Shown here piece after piece: positions 1 through 6,114 of a stretch of 6,267 nucleotides of DNA. The stretch comes from JANNRW01 sp031401815. Its GTDB lineage: Bacteria; Desulfobacterota; Desulfuromonadia; Geobacterales; DSM-12255. Both the position numbers and the translations under genes were made by a program. The stretch covers positions 1-6,267 of the forward strand of contig JANNRW010000097.1 in the NCBI GenBank assembly GCA_031401815.1. The letters are read 5' to 3'. The stretch's first letter is position 1, and every line of letters starts with the position of its first letter. A model generated the notes under the pieces. It saw nothing but the letters and a program-made list of their open reading frames with translations. It was not told the origin of the DNA and made no database searches.

Positions 1-587
1 ACTGCACCAAGATTCGAGTGGGCAGCAATCCCTGCCACAGAACCACTGAATCCGCAGATTACGGCGGGTCTGTGCTTGTCCATCAACAGGAAGACATATT
101 CAGCGAACATGAATGCCAGGTAGGCACCATAGAGTGTTCCCATCCACCAGATGTTGGAGGTCAGGTTGGGGGAGATAACATTATAGATGGCCATCCGCCA
201 GGGGATCTTGATCTCAAAGGCAATAACGAAGAAGCCCGAGAGGATGGTTGCGATGGAGAGGAATACCGAACGTTTCGCAATAGGCATGAAATCCTGATTG
301 CCGAAAACATGTCCGATGGAGGAGACCAGGCAGAGTCCGGTCGAGGTGACCACAAAAAATACGTAGGTCGAGATAAGAATCCCCCATGGTACTTCGCGAG
401 AAACATTGAAGTACTTTTCATGCCCTGCCACCATGGCGTGTAAGCCGCATGCTGTTCCTGCAAGAAAGAGAGCGCCACAGATGAACAGCAGAATGTAGTA
501 GCTCATGGTTGCCGATCTGAATCGGCTGGTGACAATTGGGTACAGGCCGGTGAGAGTTAGTGCCGATGTTACAGCGCCGTTTGCCAT
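1..587 (-). CDS. NrfD/HybB-family integral membrane quinol-interacting subunit, 3' end beyond window
   Basis: Reading the minus strand from ATG at 587 gives 195 uninterrupted codons to the window edge, so the gene is cut at its C-terminus by the window. The protein is strongly hydrophobic, with likely membrane helices near residues 30-53, 68-92, 107-126 and 146-169 and a fifth starting near 174. The segments EVPWGILISTYVF, SSIGHVFG and IPWRMAIYNVISPN followed by SNIWWMGTLYGAYL are typical of the NrfD (polysulfide reductase membrane subunit) family. Known members anchor multi-subunit oxidoreductases and exchange electrons with the (mena)quinone pool together with an iron-sulfur protein and often cytochromes c; which partners apply here cannot be seen. 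The start is fixed by GGAGGA 8 nt upstream; an internal ATG at codon 28 lacks such a site. It follows the NifX-like gene after 75 bp, so co-transcription is likely. A full-length family member usually has 8-10 helices, so about half is missing. Confidence 0.88.
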   Translation of the reverse strand, partial: MANGAVTSALTLTGLYPIVTSRFRSATMSYYILLFICGALFLAGTACGLHAMVAGHEKYFNVSREVPWGILISTYVFFVVTSTGLCLVSSIGHVFGNQDFMPIAKRSVFLSIATILSGFFVIAFEIKIPWRMAIYNVISPNLTSNIWWMGTLYGAYLAFMFAEYVFLLMDKHRPAVICGFSGSVAGIAAHSNLGA

Positions 588-595
588 TTTGTAGA

Positions 596-601
596 TCCTC
601 C
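596..601 (-). promoter_or_regulatory. Ribosome binding site of the NrfD-like gene
   Basis: GGAGGA on the minus strand, 8 nt before the ATG at 587. It is a strong Shine-Dalgarno match and decides the start over the internal ATG at codon 28. Confidence 0.85.
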
Positions 602-662
602 AGGATATTTTCAGGGTGCTGTTTCCCACCCTTGAAGAGCTGTTAATTCCCCTGCTGTTGAA

Positions 663-1079
663 TCAGGTTGCCAGTGCTGCGATCTCGTGCTGAGGTCGAC
701 ACCACGAGTTCAACTTCCTGTAGAGCCGGCAAGAGTATGATTCATCAAGTGCTCCTGCTACCCAGCGCTCCACCAGTTCTGCCGCCTCTCCATCCTGATT
801 TCCCAATAACCAGATATTCTCGGCGTTCAGGGCAACCTGGTAATGTGAGCCGCTGTCGCTACATATAACGCCGCTGAATCCCTGTTTGCGCATCCAGGCT
901 GAAAGATTCGGCTCTTTTCTGGGATCCCAGACCTGGAGTTCAATGCGGCCAACCTTGTTTGATTCGGTATCGATATCTGCAACAAAGAAAAGTCGTGAGA
1001 GACCCAGGGGGGGGAGAGAGAGGCTCCCGTAATAGGGTACTGCAACATGTATGGTATTTTTTGTCTGATGAGTGCTCAT
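663..1079 (-). CDS. NifX/NifB-like dinitrogenase iron-molybdenum cofactor-binding family protein
   Basis: This 138-residue protein (142 if the ATG at 1091 is used) has the layout of the stand-alone dinitrogenase iron-molybdenum cofactor biosynthesis domain (the NifX and NifB C-terminal superfamily). A first strand TIHVAVPYYG is followed by SLPPLGLSRLFFVADID, which takes the place of the usual VSPVFD-ARRLLVVDV segment. Then come GFSGVICSD and NIWLLGNQDGEAAELVERWVAGALD, matching the family's LICG and end-of-domain helix. Family members are small ribonuclease-H-like folds that bind or carry Fe-S/Mo clusters. Many are orphans outside nitrogenase clusters with no assigned role, and no nif gene is visible here. 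The tail carries two cysteines (ESYSCRLY and NSWCRPQ). I prefer ATG 1079 because GAAGAG lies just upstream of it, whereas the ATG at 1091 has no purine-rich site. The gene precedes an NrfD-like gene in the same direction, which suggests a role linked to a membrane redox complex. Family assignment is fairly sure; function is not. Confidence 0.78.
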   Translation of the reverse strand: MSTHQTKNTIHVAVPYYGSLSLPPLGLSRLFFVADIDTESNKVGRIELQVWDPRKEPNLSAWMRKQGFSGVICSDSGSHYQVALNAENIWLLGNQDGEAAELVERWVAGALDESYSCRLYRKLNSWCRPQHEIAALAT

Positions 1080-1091
1080 GCCACTCTTCAT

Positions 1092-1107
1092 TACATGCTT
1101 TGTGCCA
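1092..1107 (-). promoter_or_regulatory. Possible sigma-54 (-24/-12) promoter for the NifX-like gene
   Basis: On the minus strand the sequence TGGCACAAAGCATGTA matches the -24 part of the sigma-54 consensus (TGGCAC) exactly. The -12 part is poor (ATGTA against TTGCW: T, G and final A kept, C lost). Palindromic sites lie about 80-130 and 215-275 bp upstream of it, as sigma-54 activator sites often do. Against it, the predicted transcription start falls near 1081, only 2 nt before the preferred ATG, leaving no room for a ribosome binding site. Confidence 0.3.
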
Positions 1108-1205
1108 AATCGATAAATTTGATTTAAATGTTAAAATGATAAATAAATACAAGCAGTTATAGAGATGGCTATCAGTTGCGCCGTAAACGTTGCATGCAGC
1201 ACAAC

Positions 1206-1221
1206 CGTTGCAGATGCAACA
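1206..1221. promoter_or_regulatory. Palindromic operator-like site (GTTGCA-GA-TGCAAC)
   Basis: The core at 1207-1220 is a perfect inverted repeat with 6-bp arms and a 2-bp centre. It has the same arms as the 18-bp palindrome at 1351-1368, with the centre reversed, so it is the same site read from the other strand. A related GTTGCA half-site at 1189-1194 sits 18 bp to the left, with an imperfect partner CAAC at 1202-1205. A dimeric DNA-binding protein is the likely reader. The site lies roughly 130 bp upstream of the NifX-like start. Confidence 0.6.
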
Positions 1222-1321
1222 GAGAGAATAAGTCGAATGGGTGTAAATTAATAAAGATGCCAGGCTTATAGAGTTTAAAATAATTAAATAAATTAAACAG
1301 TTATATCGCTGTAATTAAAAC

Positions 1322-1340
1322 TGTTGCATGGAGTGTTGCA
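1322..1340 (+). promoter_or_regulatory. Two direct TGTTGCA half-sites
   Basis: TGTTGCA occurs at 1322-1328 and again at 1334-1340, 12 bp apart, just left of the perfect palindrome whose left arm is the same heptamer. The cluster of the same half-site in one intergenic region suggests cooperative binding rather than chance. The first copy is also the right arm of a loose AACAGTT/AACTGTT inverted repeat (1296-1302 with 1319-1325). Confidence 0.45.
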
Positions 1341-1350
1341 GCTTTAAGGG

Positions 1351-1368
1351 GTGTTGCATCTGCAACAC
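1351..1368. promoter_or_regulatory. Perfect 18-bp palindromic operator-like site
   Basis: GTGTTGCATCTGCAACAC has 8-bp arms that are exact reverse complements around a 2-bp centre. It also fits the TGT-N10-ACA pattern of NifA-type upstream activator sequences (outer trimers at 1352-1354 and 1365-1367), which is notable beside a NifX-family gene. The pattern is short, however, and other sigma-54 activators or dimeric repressors use similar palindromes. It lies about 270 bp upstream of the NifX-like start and about 150 bp before the large plus-strand frame, so the regulated gene cannot be assigned with certainty. Confidence 0.62.
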
Positions 1369-1417
1369 ATAAATTAAACGAGAAGAGCCTCAGTAACTTT
1401 GAAGAGTGAAGAGGAAA

Positions 1418-1461
1418 AGGAAACCGGGACAGATTTATTAGGAAACCGGGACAGATTTATT
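1418..1461 (+). repeat. Exact 22-bp tandem duplication containing AAACCGGGACAGATTTATT
   Basis: Two adjacent identical 22-bp units occupy 1418-1439 and 1440-1461. The core CCGGGACAGATTTATT resembles a sequence I recall flanking IS200-like Y1 (RAYT-type) transposase genes in Geobacter and other proteobacteria. That link is from memory and no transposase gene is present. The duplication sits exactly where coding-like sequence of the large plus-strand protein begins, so it may mark a rearrangement or insertion junction. Two units, with no spacers, do not make a CRISPR array. Confidence 0.7.
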
Positions 1462-1519
1462 TAATTCCACCACCACCGGCCATCTGCTCACCGTTGATCC
1501 CAATCTTCAGGATGATGTC
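1442..1519 (+). pseudogene. Open coding-like extension upstream of the large gene's ATG (lost 5' part)
   Basis: In the frame of the large gene the first upstream stop is TAG at 1439-1441, inside the tandem repeat. The codons between are open and contain no ATG, GTG or TTG. From about 1463 they read NSTTTGHLLTVDPNLQDDV with mostly G/C third positions (11 of 19), like the gene itself. The sequence to the left is repeat and AT-rich spacer. This suggests that the original reading frame entered from further upstream and was cut at the repeat. Confidence 0.5.
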
Positions 1520-4500
1520 ATGACCCCCGCTCCGGTAGCGACGAAAGACGCACTGGCGTCAAGATGTCCGACGATAGCCGGTGGGATGTCAGTTGTAAGT
1601 ACTGGCGCCGTTGGATTGCCGACGGTGGACAAATTGAAAACTACAACAACCTATCCCAAACTAACCGGCACCATCGGCAGCTCGGCTATTGGCACCAACA
1701 CTTTTACCGTCGAAGTTGACGACGTAACCTACACCAAAGGAGACGGGAAATTGAGTGTCACCGGTTCCAAGTGGACTCTGGAGCCAAATGAGATCAAGGA
1801 AGGGGCTTACGATGTCGAGGCAAAGAGGTTGGGGGACTTCACCCGCGAGGTCAAAGCTAATGTGACCATAGATTCAGAAACCAAAAAGATCACGGGAACA
1901 ATCGGCACGAAATTGCTACAGGAGCCAGGTTCGACGAGCAGCGATACTTTCAGCATCGAGTTGAACGGCGTGATCTATGATAATGGCAACGCCAAATTGA
2001 GCATCGTCGATAAGATCTGGACTTTGGACACGGAAGGGACTCTCCCAGGTACCTATGAGATTAAAGTTAAACGAGGCGGCACTATTGATTTTACAGATAG
2101 TACCAATGATGAATTGAATATTTCACCCCAGATATATCCCATCTTGTTGGCCGACTTCAAACCGACCGGCTACAACTTCACCCGTTTGGCCGTGGCGCAC
2201 GGGTTTACCTATACCAGACCTTACGGGGTCAACATCCCTGCGGCAAGGACTGACGTCGAAGGGGTGGTCAATATCATCAACCTGGTGGTAAGCGGCACGA
2301 CCCAGGGGAAACTGGTAACCATAGATATCAGCGACCCGGCCAAGCCGGTGATAATGGGCGAGGTCAGCACCAGCTCCACAGTCAGGGACATAGCCGTCAG
2401 TAAAGATGTCGGCCTCGCCTATGTCACCACCTATAATTCCATCCAGGTTTATGACATAAAAGACCCGTGGAAACCCCAGCTCTTGAATGAGATCACCAGC
2501 CTTCCCGGATCACCCGGCGCCGACGGCCAGGCTACTTCAATCCCCATTGGTGAGACACCGGCTATCGTCGAGAAGGGGGGCTGGGTCTATCTGGCCAATA
2601 TGACCAAGGGGATGAGGACGCTGGATCTGGATCCGGTGTCAATGACCCTGACTTCCGCTACCATCAGGCTGGCGAACCGGATAACTGATGCAGTGCCGAG
2701 CAGTGTTGCCCTTGATGATGATGTCAAATTCAACTTTTCTCTCATACCGCTGCCCGGAACGGAGCTGTCGAATCCATTCGTAACCATAAAGGAAGATGGT
2801 ACAAATATCTGGGGGCCGCAGGATGTGGCGGACAGTGAAGATCCTCAAGTGGTTCAGTACAAAGCGAAAGAGACGGCACGCCTGTTTGATCCTGGTAAAA
2901 AGTATGAATTTGATTTAAACGTCAACGAAAAGAAAGACGGCATGAAAGAGACAAATACGAAAATCGAAAGAATAACTCTCGAATGGCCGGTTATGGTTAC
3001 CGATTACAACCGGGACAAGAAGATCGATGAGGCCGACTGGACGGCAAATGCTACAGGTAAACCGTTTTACTTCTGGATAAATGATGATAAGGATAAAGGT
3101 GAAGTCTGTAGCGATTGTGACATCCCCGGATCCGGTAAAAACTTTGAAGATGCCATAGTAAACGGAATGAGCGATCTGGAGGATTTCTTCCCGGTTTATC
3201 TTGATCTCAATAAGGTGCTGAGTAAATTCTCGAACACAACACACGATTATTACCTGAAACAGAAAGACGGCGCATTGAATTTTGTCTTCACAGACTTGAC
3301 GGCAGCAACTGCAGGTTCCTACCTGACCGACCCGGCAAGCAATCAGCTTGTGCCGACGGTAACTACGGGGCCGGCGAAGGCGCTTGTCAATCGAGATACC
3401 TACCCAATCACCGGAAAAAGTGTCAGATTAAACGATCACTCAGGTTACAGCTCTTTCCTGAATGATATACTGACTGGCGGCAAGGGGATTATCCTTGTCG
3501 AGGGGAGAAAGGCGACCCATGAACCACTGGTGCTTGAGGTGATTGAGCGCACCTCAAATGCGAAGGTATTTAGTTCGCGGCTGGAGATCAGCATTGATGG
3601 GGTGGAGAGTATGTTCCGGCAGAAAAATCTGATACACGAGATGTACTATAACGAATTGCCAGCTGGTTCGTTGCTATTGCCGACCGACTTTAGCAAAAAC
3701 GATAATGTGACCTCCATTGATGGCCATAAAATCCCTGGGCTGGCCGGACCAGTTAATCGCTTGACGGAGGAAGAATTTGGCAATGCTAAAGATCATTTTA
3801 AAGGTTTCAATGCTTTGAGTAATGCAACCGAAACTTTGAGCGATGGAGGAGATTTCGTGCATGTCCACGGCTACAATGTGAATGCCGATGCAGCCCGAGC
3901 AGAGCATACGCAAGTCTTCAAGCGGCTCTTCTGGTCTGGTTCCAGAGCAAGATTCTGGGGAATTACCTGGTATGGTTATGATTCGCAACAAAGCATTCCG
4001 TTAGTATCTGGACTGCGCTCACCCAACTACCATGTAAACGTTCGTCATGCCTTCAATGCGGGCAAACTGCTGAAGAAATTTGCTCTTGACAATAGCCTCG
4101 GGACAGCTACCTTCTCTGCCCATAGCCTGGGGAATATAGTTGTATCGACAGCCATTCAGAATACTATGCCATATTATCGCTATCTGATGATTAATGCGGC
4201 AGTAGCAGAGGAGGCTTATCTGGAACGATCAAATTATACTGGAGAGAGCTGGAATATCTCAACAAGAGAGCTGATGTATAACCCTGACTGGCGCTATCCT
4301 AAAGGTGAGGATAACCCATACGAACCGTTTCTCTGGCAATCGGAGTGGTACGATCTGTTTGGCTCAGGAGATGCAAGGAGTAATCTGACCTGGCGCAATA
4401 ACTTCAGCTCTTCGCGAGATGCTAAGGTGTATACCTTCTTTGCCCAGACTGATGAAGCTTTCCGACCCTTCCCCCTGACTGTGGAAGAGCTGAAGAATGT

Positions 4501-5161
4501 CACAGCAGTAACAGATCCGGTTTATGACGGTGAAAAGTCAAAAACCTCAATATGGTTAACAATAGCCAAAAACTGGGTAGCAAGCTGGTTTGATTCTGAA
4601 AGGATAGGCGATTTCGGATGGTCTTATAATGAATTGATGAAGGGTACTGATCCTGTAATAGATATTGACAGCAAATACGGTGGGTGGGGGTTTAATAAAG
4701 ATGCAAATGATGGCCACTACGTCTGTTCCATCAGTGGTGAGGAAAGGGCTTGCGGAACCATTCCCCCGGCAACAGCCAATCTGCTTGATAGGGAGCCTGA
4801 AGGTAATGACCCCGGCAGAGACATTCTGAAGACAAAACCATTTTTTGATAAACGCAATACGGAAAATTCGGCGCTCTTTACGCCAGGCCAGATAAGTACA
4901 ATGTCATCCACCATGCGGGAAAAGCTGCTGGCTAATGAAATACCGGCGTTGACCTTTGCGGTGGGGCATAGGGGAGTGGACGGATTTAACGAGAATAATA
5001 TCGACATTCGGGCGAAATATCTGCCTGCTGGTGCGCCGTGGGTGAGGGATAATAATGAGTGGCGTCATAGTGACTTCATAAATGTTGCTTATCCTTATCT
5101 GTATTTGATGTATGACGATTTGAAGAACAAGAGTCAGACATATACAGGGGGTGTTAAATGA
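1520..5161 (+). CDS. Large modular surface-type protein with C-terminal alpha/beta-hydrolase domain, probably 5'-truncated
   Basis: 1213 residues in modules. Two Ig-like repeats (about 47-117 and 123-196) each start with TGTIG and share a central WTL and a late GxYxV/I-R. An LVIVD-type beta-propeller segment follows (about 217-371, e.g. LVTIDISDPAKPV and IQVYDIKDPWKP). A beta-rich region (379-490) leads to a dockerin-like calcium loop at 495-506 (D495, N497, D499, K501, D503, D506) and a WINDD segment at 519-523 with C530/C533. The C-terminal alpha/beta-hydrolase domain (about 775 onward) has HGYN (783-786) and nucleophile elbow AHSLGN with Ser869. It resembles DUF900-like esterases; D978 and H1183 (or H1150) are candidate acid and histidine. 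Substrate unknown; ester or lipid hydrolysis at the cell surface is an inference. Such proteins are normally exported, yet residues 1-45 hold no signal peptide, and the frame is open upstream to the 22-bp repeat. AGGA (1509-1512) 7 nt before the ATG could still allow a start. Its TGA overlaps the next gene's ATG. Confidence 0.8.
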   Translation: MTPAPVATKDALASRCPTIAGGMSVVSTGAVGLPTVDKLKTTTTYPKLTGTIGSSAIGTNTFTVEVDDVTYTKGDGKLSVTGSKWTLEPNEIKEGAYDVEAKRLGDFTREVKANVTIDSETKKITGTIGTKLLQEPGSTSSDTFSIELNGVIYDNGNAKLSIVDKIWTLDTEGTLPGTYEIKVKRGGTIDFTDSTNDELNISPQIYPILLADFKPTGYNFTRLAVAHGFTYTRPYGVNIPAARTDVEGVVNIINLVVSGTTQGKLVTIDISDPAKPVIMGEVSTSSTVRDIAVSKDVGLAYVTTYNSIQVYDIKDPWKPQLLNEITSLPGSPGADGQATSIPIGETPAIVEKGGWVYLANMTKGMRTLDLDPVSMTLTSATIRLANRITDAVPSSVALDDDVKFNFSLIPLPGTELSNPFVTIKEDGTNIWGPQDVADSEDPQVVQYKAKETARLFDPGKKYEFDLNVNEKKDGMKETNTKIERITLEWPVMVTDYNRDKKIDEADWTANATGKPFYFWINDDKDKGEVCSDCDIPGSGKNFEDAIVNGMSDLEDFFPVYLDLNKVLSKFSNTTHDYYLKQKDGALNFVFTDLTAATAGSYLTDPASNQLVPTVTTGPAKALVNRDTYPITGKSVRLNDHSGYSSFLNDILTGGKGIILVEGRKATHEPLVLEVIERTSNAKVFSSRLEISIDGVESMFRQKNLIHEMYYNELPAGSLLLPTDFSKNDNVTSIDGHKIPGLAGPVNRLTEEEFGNAKDHFKGFNALSNATETLSDGGDFVHVHGYNVNADAARAEHTQVFKRLFWSGSRARFWGITWYGYDSQQSIPLVSGLRSPNYHVNVRHAFNAGKLLKKFALDNSLGTATFSAHSLGNIVVSTAIQNTMPYYRYLMINAAVAEEAYLERSNYTGESWNISTRELMYNPDWRYPKGEDNPYEPFLWQSEWYDLFGSGDARSNLTWRNNFSSSRDAKVYTFFAQTDEAFRPFPLTVEELKNVTAVTDPVYDGEKSKTSIWLTIAKNWVASWFDSERIGDFGWSYNELMKGTDPVIDIDSKYGGWGFNKDANDGHYVCSISGEERACGTIPPATANLLDREPEGNDPGRDILKTKPFFDKRNTENSALFTPGQISTMSSTMREKLLANEIPALTFAVGHRGVDGFNENNIDIRAKYLPAGAPWVRDNNEWRHSDFINVAYPYLYLMYDDLKNKSQTYTGGVK
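5146..5151 (+). promoter_or_regulatory. Ribosome binding site of the coupled downstream gene
   Basis: AGGGGG lies 6 nt before the ATG at 5158, inside the last codons of the hydrolase gene. Together with the ATGA overlap (5158-5161) it supports translational coupling and fixes the start of the exported protein. Confidence 0.75.
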
Positions 5162-6114
5162 AAGCAATCATTATGATTATGATATTGTTATGTTGTATCT
5201 GCTTTACTCGGAGCAATATTTATGCAGTTGGTATGGTTAAAGTCACTATAAAGGTAGTTGATGAGCAGCAGAAACCCGTTGAAGGTGCAAATGTTAGGGT
5301 TTGCCTGCGCGGCGGATGCTTGAAAACAGATTCGATAAAAGGTGTTACTGACAACGATGGCCTTTTCAGTGTATCTGGTTTCTCTCCTGATGGACAGGTT
5401 GGAGGTGCTGTAGAAAAAGATGGTTACTATTATAGCGGATACCACGCAGACTTCCTGACCACCACACTCGGCATGTACCAGCCCTGGAACAAGGAGATCA
5501 AGGTAGTCCTTCGCCCGAAGATCAAGCCGGTGCCTATGTATGTTAGATGGCGATGGGTGACGATTCCAGCAGTCGGTAAAGAGATCGGGTTTGACTTGAT
5601 GAAATTCGACTGGGTTGCACCTCATGGTCTCGGGACTGTTGCGGATTTTGTGTTAAACCTTGATAGCCGTTATCAAAGTTATGATGATCGTGATTCAAAT
5701 CTTACGATTACTTTTTCTAACATGTTTGATGGGATACAGCCATTTCAACTTGATATGGGAGGTGACTTTGGAGTTGGGAGCGTTTATCGAACACCTCGTT
5801 ATGCCCCGGAAAGCGGATATCAAAACAAATATGTAACACGCTACTCATCGAAGCGCTTGCCAGCGTACAGAACCAAGGATGATTATTTTTTCTTTAGGGT
5901 ACGTTCTGAAATTGACGAGAACGGTAAATTGAAGCGTGGCATGTACGGTAAATTGAAAGGGGATTTGGAGGCAGTATCTTCAAAAGATGGTTTAGCAAGA
6001 ATTCAGTTCCACTACTGGCTGAACCCGGATTACACGAACAATCTGGAATTTGATACTGACAGGAACTTGTTTAGCCCTTTGCCAAGCGGTGAGGTAAATC
6101 GTTTTGATCCGTAG
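5158..6114 (+). CDS. Exported protein with N-terminal carboxypeptidase-regulatory-like domain, function unknown
   Basis: 318 residues. Residues 1-23 form a signal peptide: charged start, hydrophobic stretch IIMIMILLCCICF, cleavage likely after IYA. Residues about 26-118 look like a carboxypeptidase-regulatory/transthyretin-like beta-sandwich: VTIKVVDEQQKPVEGANVRV, then GVTDNDGLFSVSG and GGAVEKDGYY, the usual 'oxidant-free' pattern of adhesion and transport modules; C49 and C54 could form a disulfide. The rest (about 125-318) is a domain I do not recognise by name, ending with GMYGKLKGDL and IQFHYWLNPDYTNNLEFD, probably beta-rich. There is no nucleophile elbow or other catalytic motif, so a structural, carrier or inhibitor role is more likely than an enzyme. 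The ATGA overlap with the hydrolase gene implies that the two products act together outside the cytoplasm. Codon use changes sharply inside the gene (AT-rich start, GC-rich patch at 5440-5541), suggesting mosaic ancestry. Gene and export are sure; role is not. Confidence 0.85.
   Translation: MKAIIMIMILLCCICFTRSNIYAVGMVKVTIKVVDEQQKPVEGANVRVCLRGGCLKTDSIKGVTDNDGLFSVSGFSPDGQVGGAVEKDGYYYSGYHADFLTTTLGMYQPWNKEIKVVLRPKIKPVPMYVRWRWVTIPAVGKEIGFDLMKFDWVAPHGLGTVADFVLNLDSRYQSYDDRDSNLTITFSNMFDGIQPFQLDMGGDFGVGSVYRTPRYAPESGYQNKYVTRYSSKRLPAYRTKDDYFFFRVRSEIDENGKLKRGMYGKLKGDLEAVSSKDGLARIQFHYWLNPDYTNNLEFDTDRNLFSPLPSGEVNRFDP
5921..5957 (+). repeat. 13-bp direct repeat ACGGTAAATTGAA inside the exported protein gene
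   Basis: Exact copies at 5921-5933 and 5945-5957, 24 nt apart and therefore in frame, encode the repeated GKLK in NGKLKRGMYGKLKG. It is probably a small internal duplication in a surface loop. Confidence 0.6.

Larger units (their letters stand above)
1080..1519. other. Gene-free region between the NifX-like gene and the large plus-strand gene
   Basis: About 440 bp with no supportable gene on either strand. Positions 1100-1165 and 1235-1320 are markedly AT-rich. The region carries the -24-like element, the TGTTGCA palindrome cluster and the 22-bp tandem duplication, which are listed separately, and ends in coding-like sequence from about 1463. I see no convincing sigma-70 promoter and no factor-independent terminator in it. 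Confidence 0.7.

Noticed and set aside
18..443. Plus-strand open frame of 141 codons
   Set aside because: It lies antisense to the NrfD-like gene, whose minus-strand translation is plainly a membrane protein; the plus-strand product is a charged sequence with no recognisable domain.
161..478. Minus-strand open frame of 105 codons
   Set aside because: Same strand as the NrfD-like gene but a different frame; it overlaps it entirely and has no family features.
613..632. AGGGTG/CACCCT inverted repeat between the two minus-strand genes as a terminator
   Set aside because: Only a 6-bp stem with an 8-nt loop and no T-run following it on the minus strand; more likely chance or a weak mRNA hairpin.
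1166..1179. TGGCTATCAGTTGC on the plus strand as a sigma-54 promoter
   Set aside because: The GG-to-GC spacing is one base too short, and the palindromic sites would lie downstream rather than upstream of it.
1296..1325. AACAGTT/AACTGTT inverted repeat as a transcription terminator
   Set aside because: An A/T-rich 7-bp stem with a 16-nt loop is too weak; its right arm is part of the TGTTGCA half-site cluster.
1418..1461. Tandem 22-bp units as the start of a CRISPR array
   Set aside because: There are only two units, directly abutting with no spacers.
2915..3244. Minus-strand open frame of 109 codons inside the hydrolase gene
   Set aside because: It is antisense to conserved-looking modules (EF-hand loop, WINDD) and has no supporting features of its own.
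5188..5625. Minus-strand open frame of 145 codons
   Set aside because: It is antisense to the signal-peptide protein, which has a better start, a ribosome binding site and recognisable domains; the antisense product shows none.
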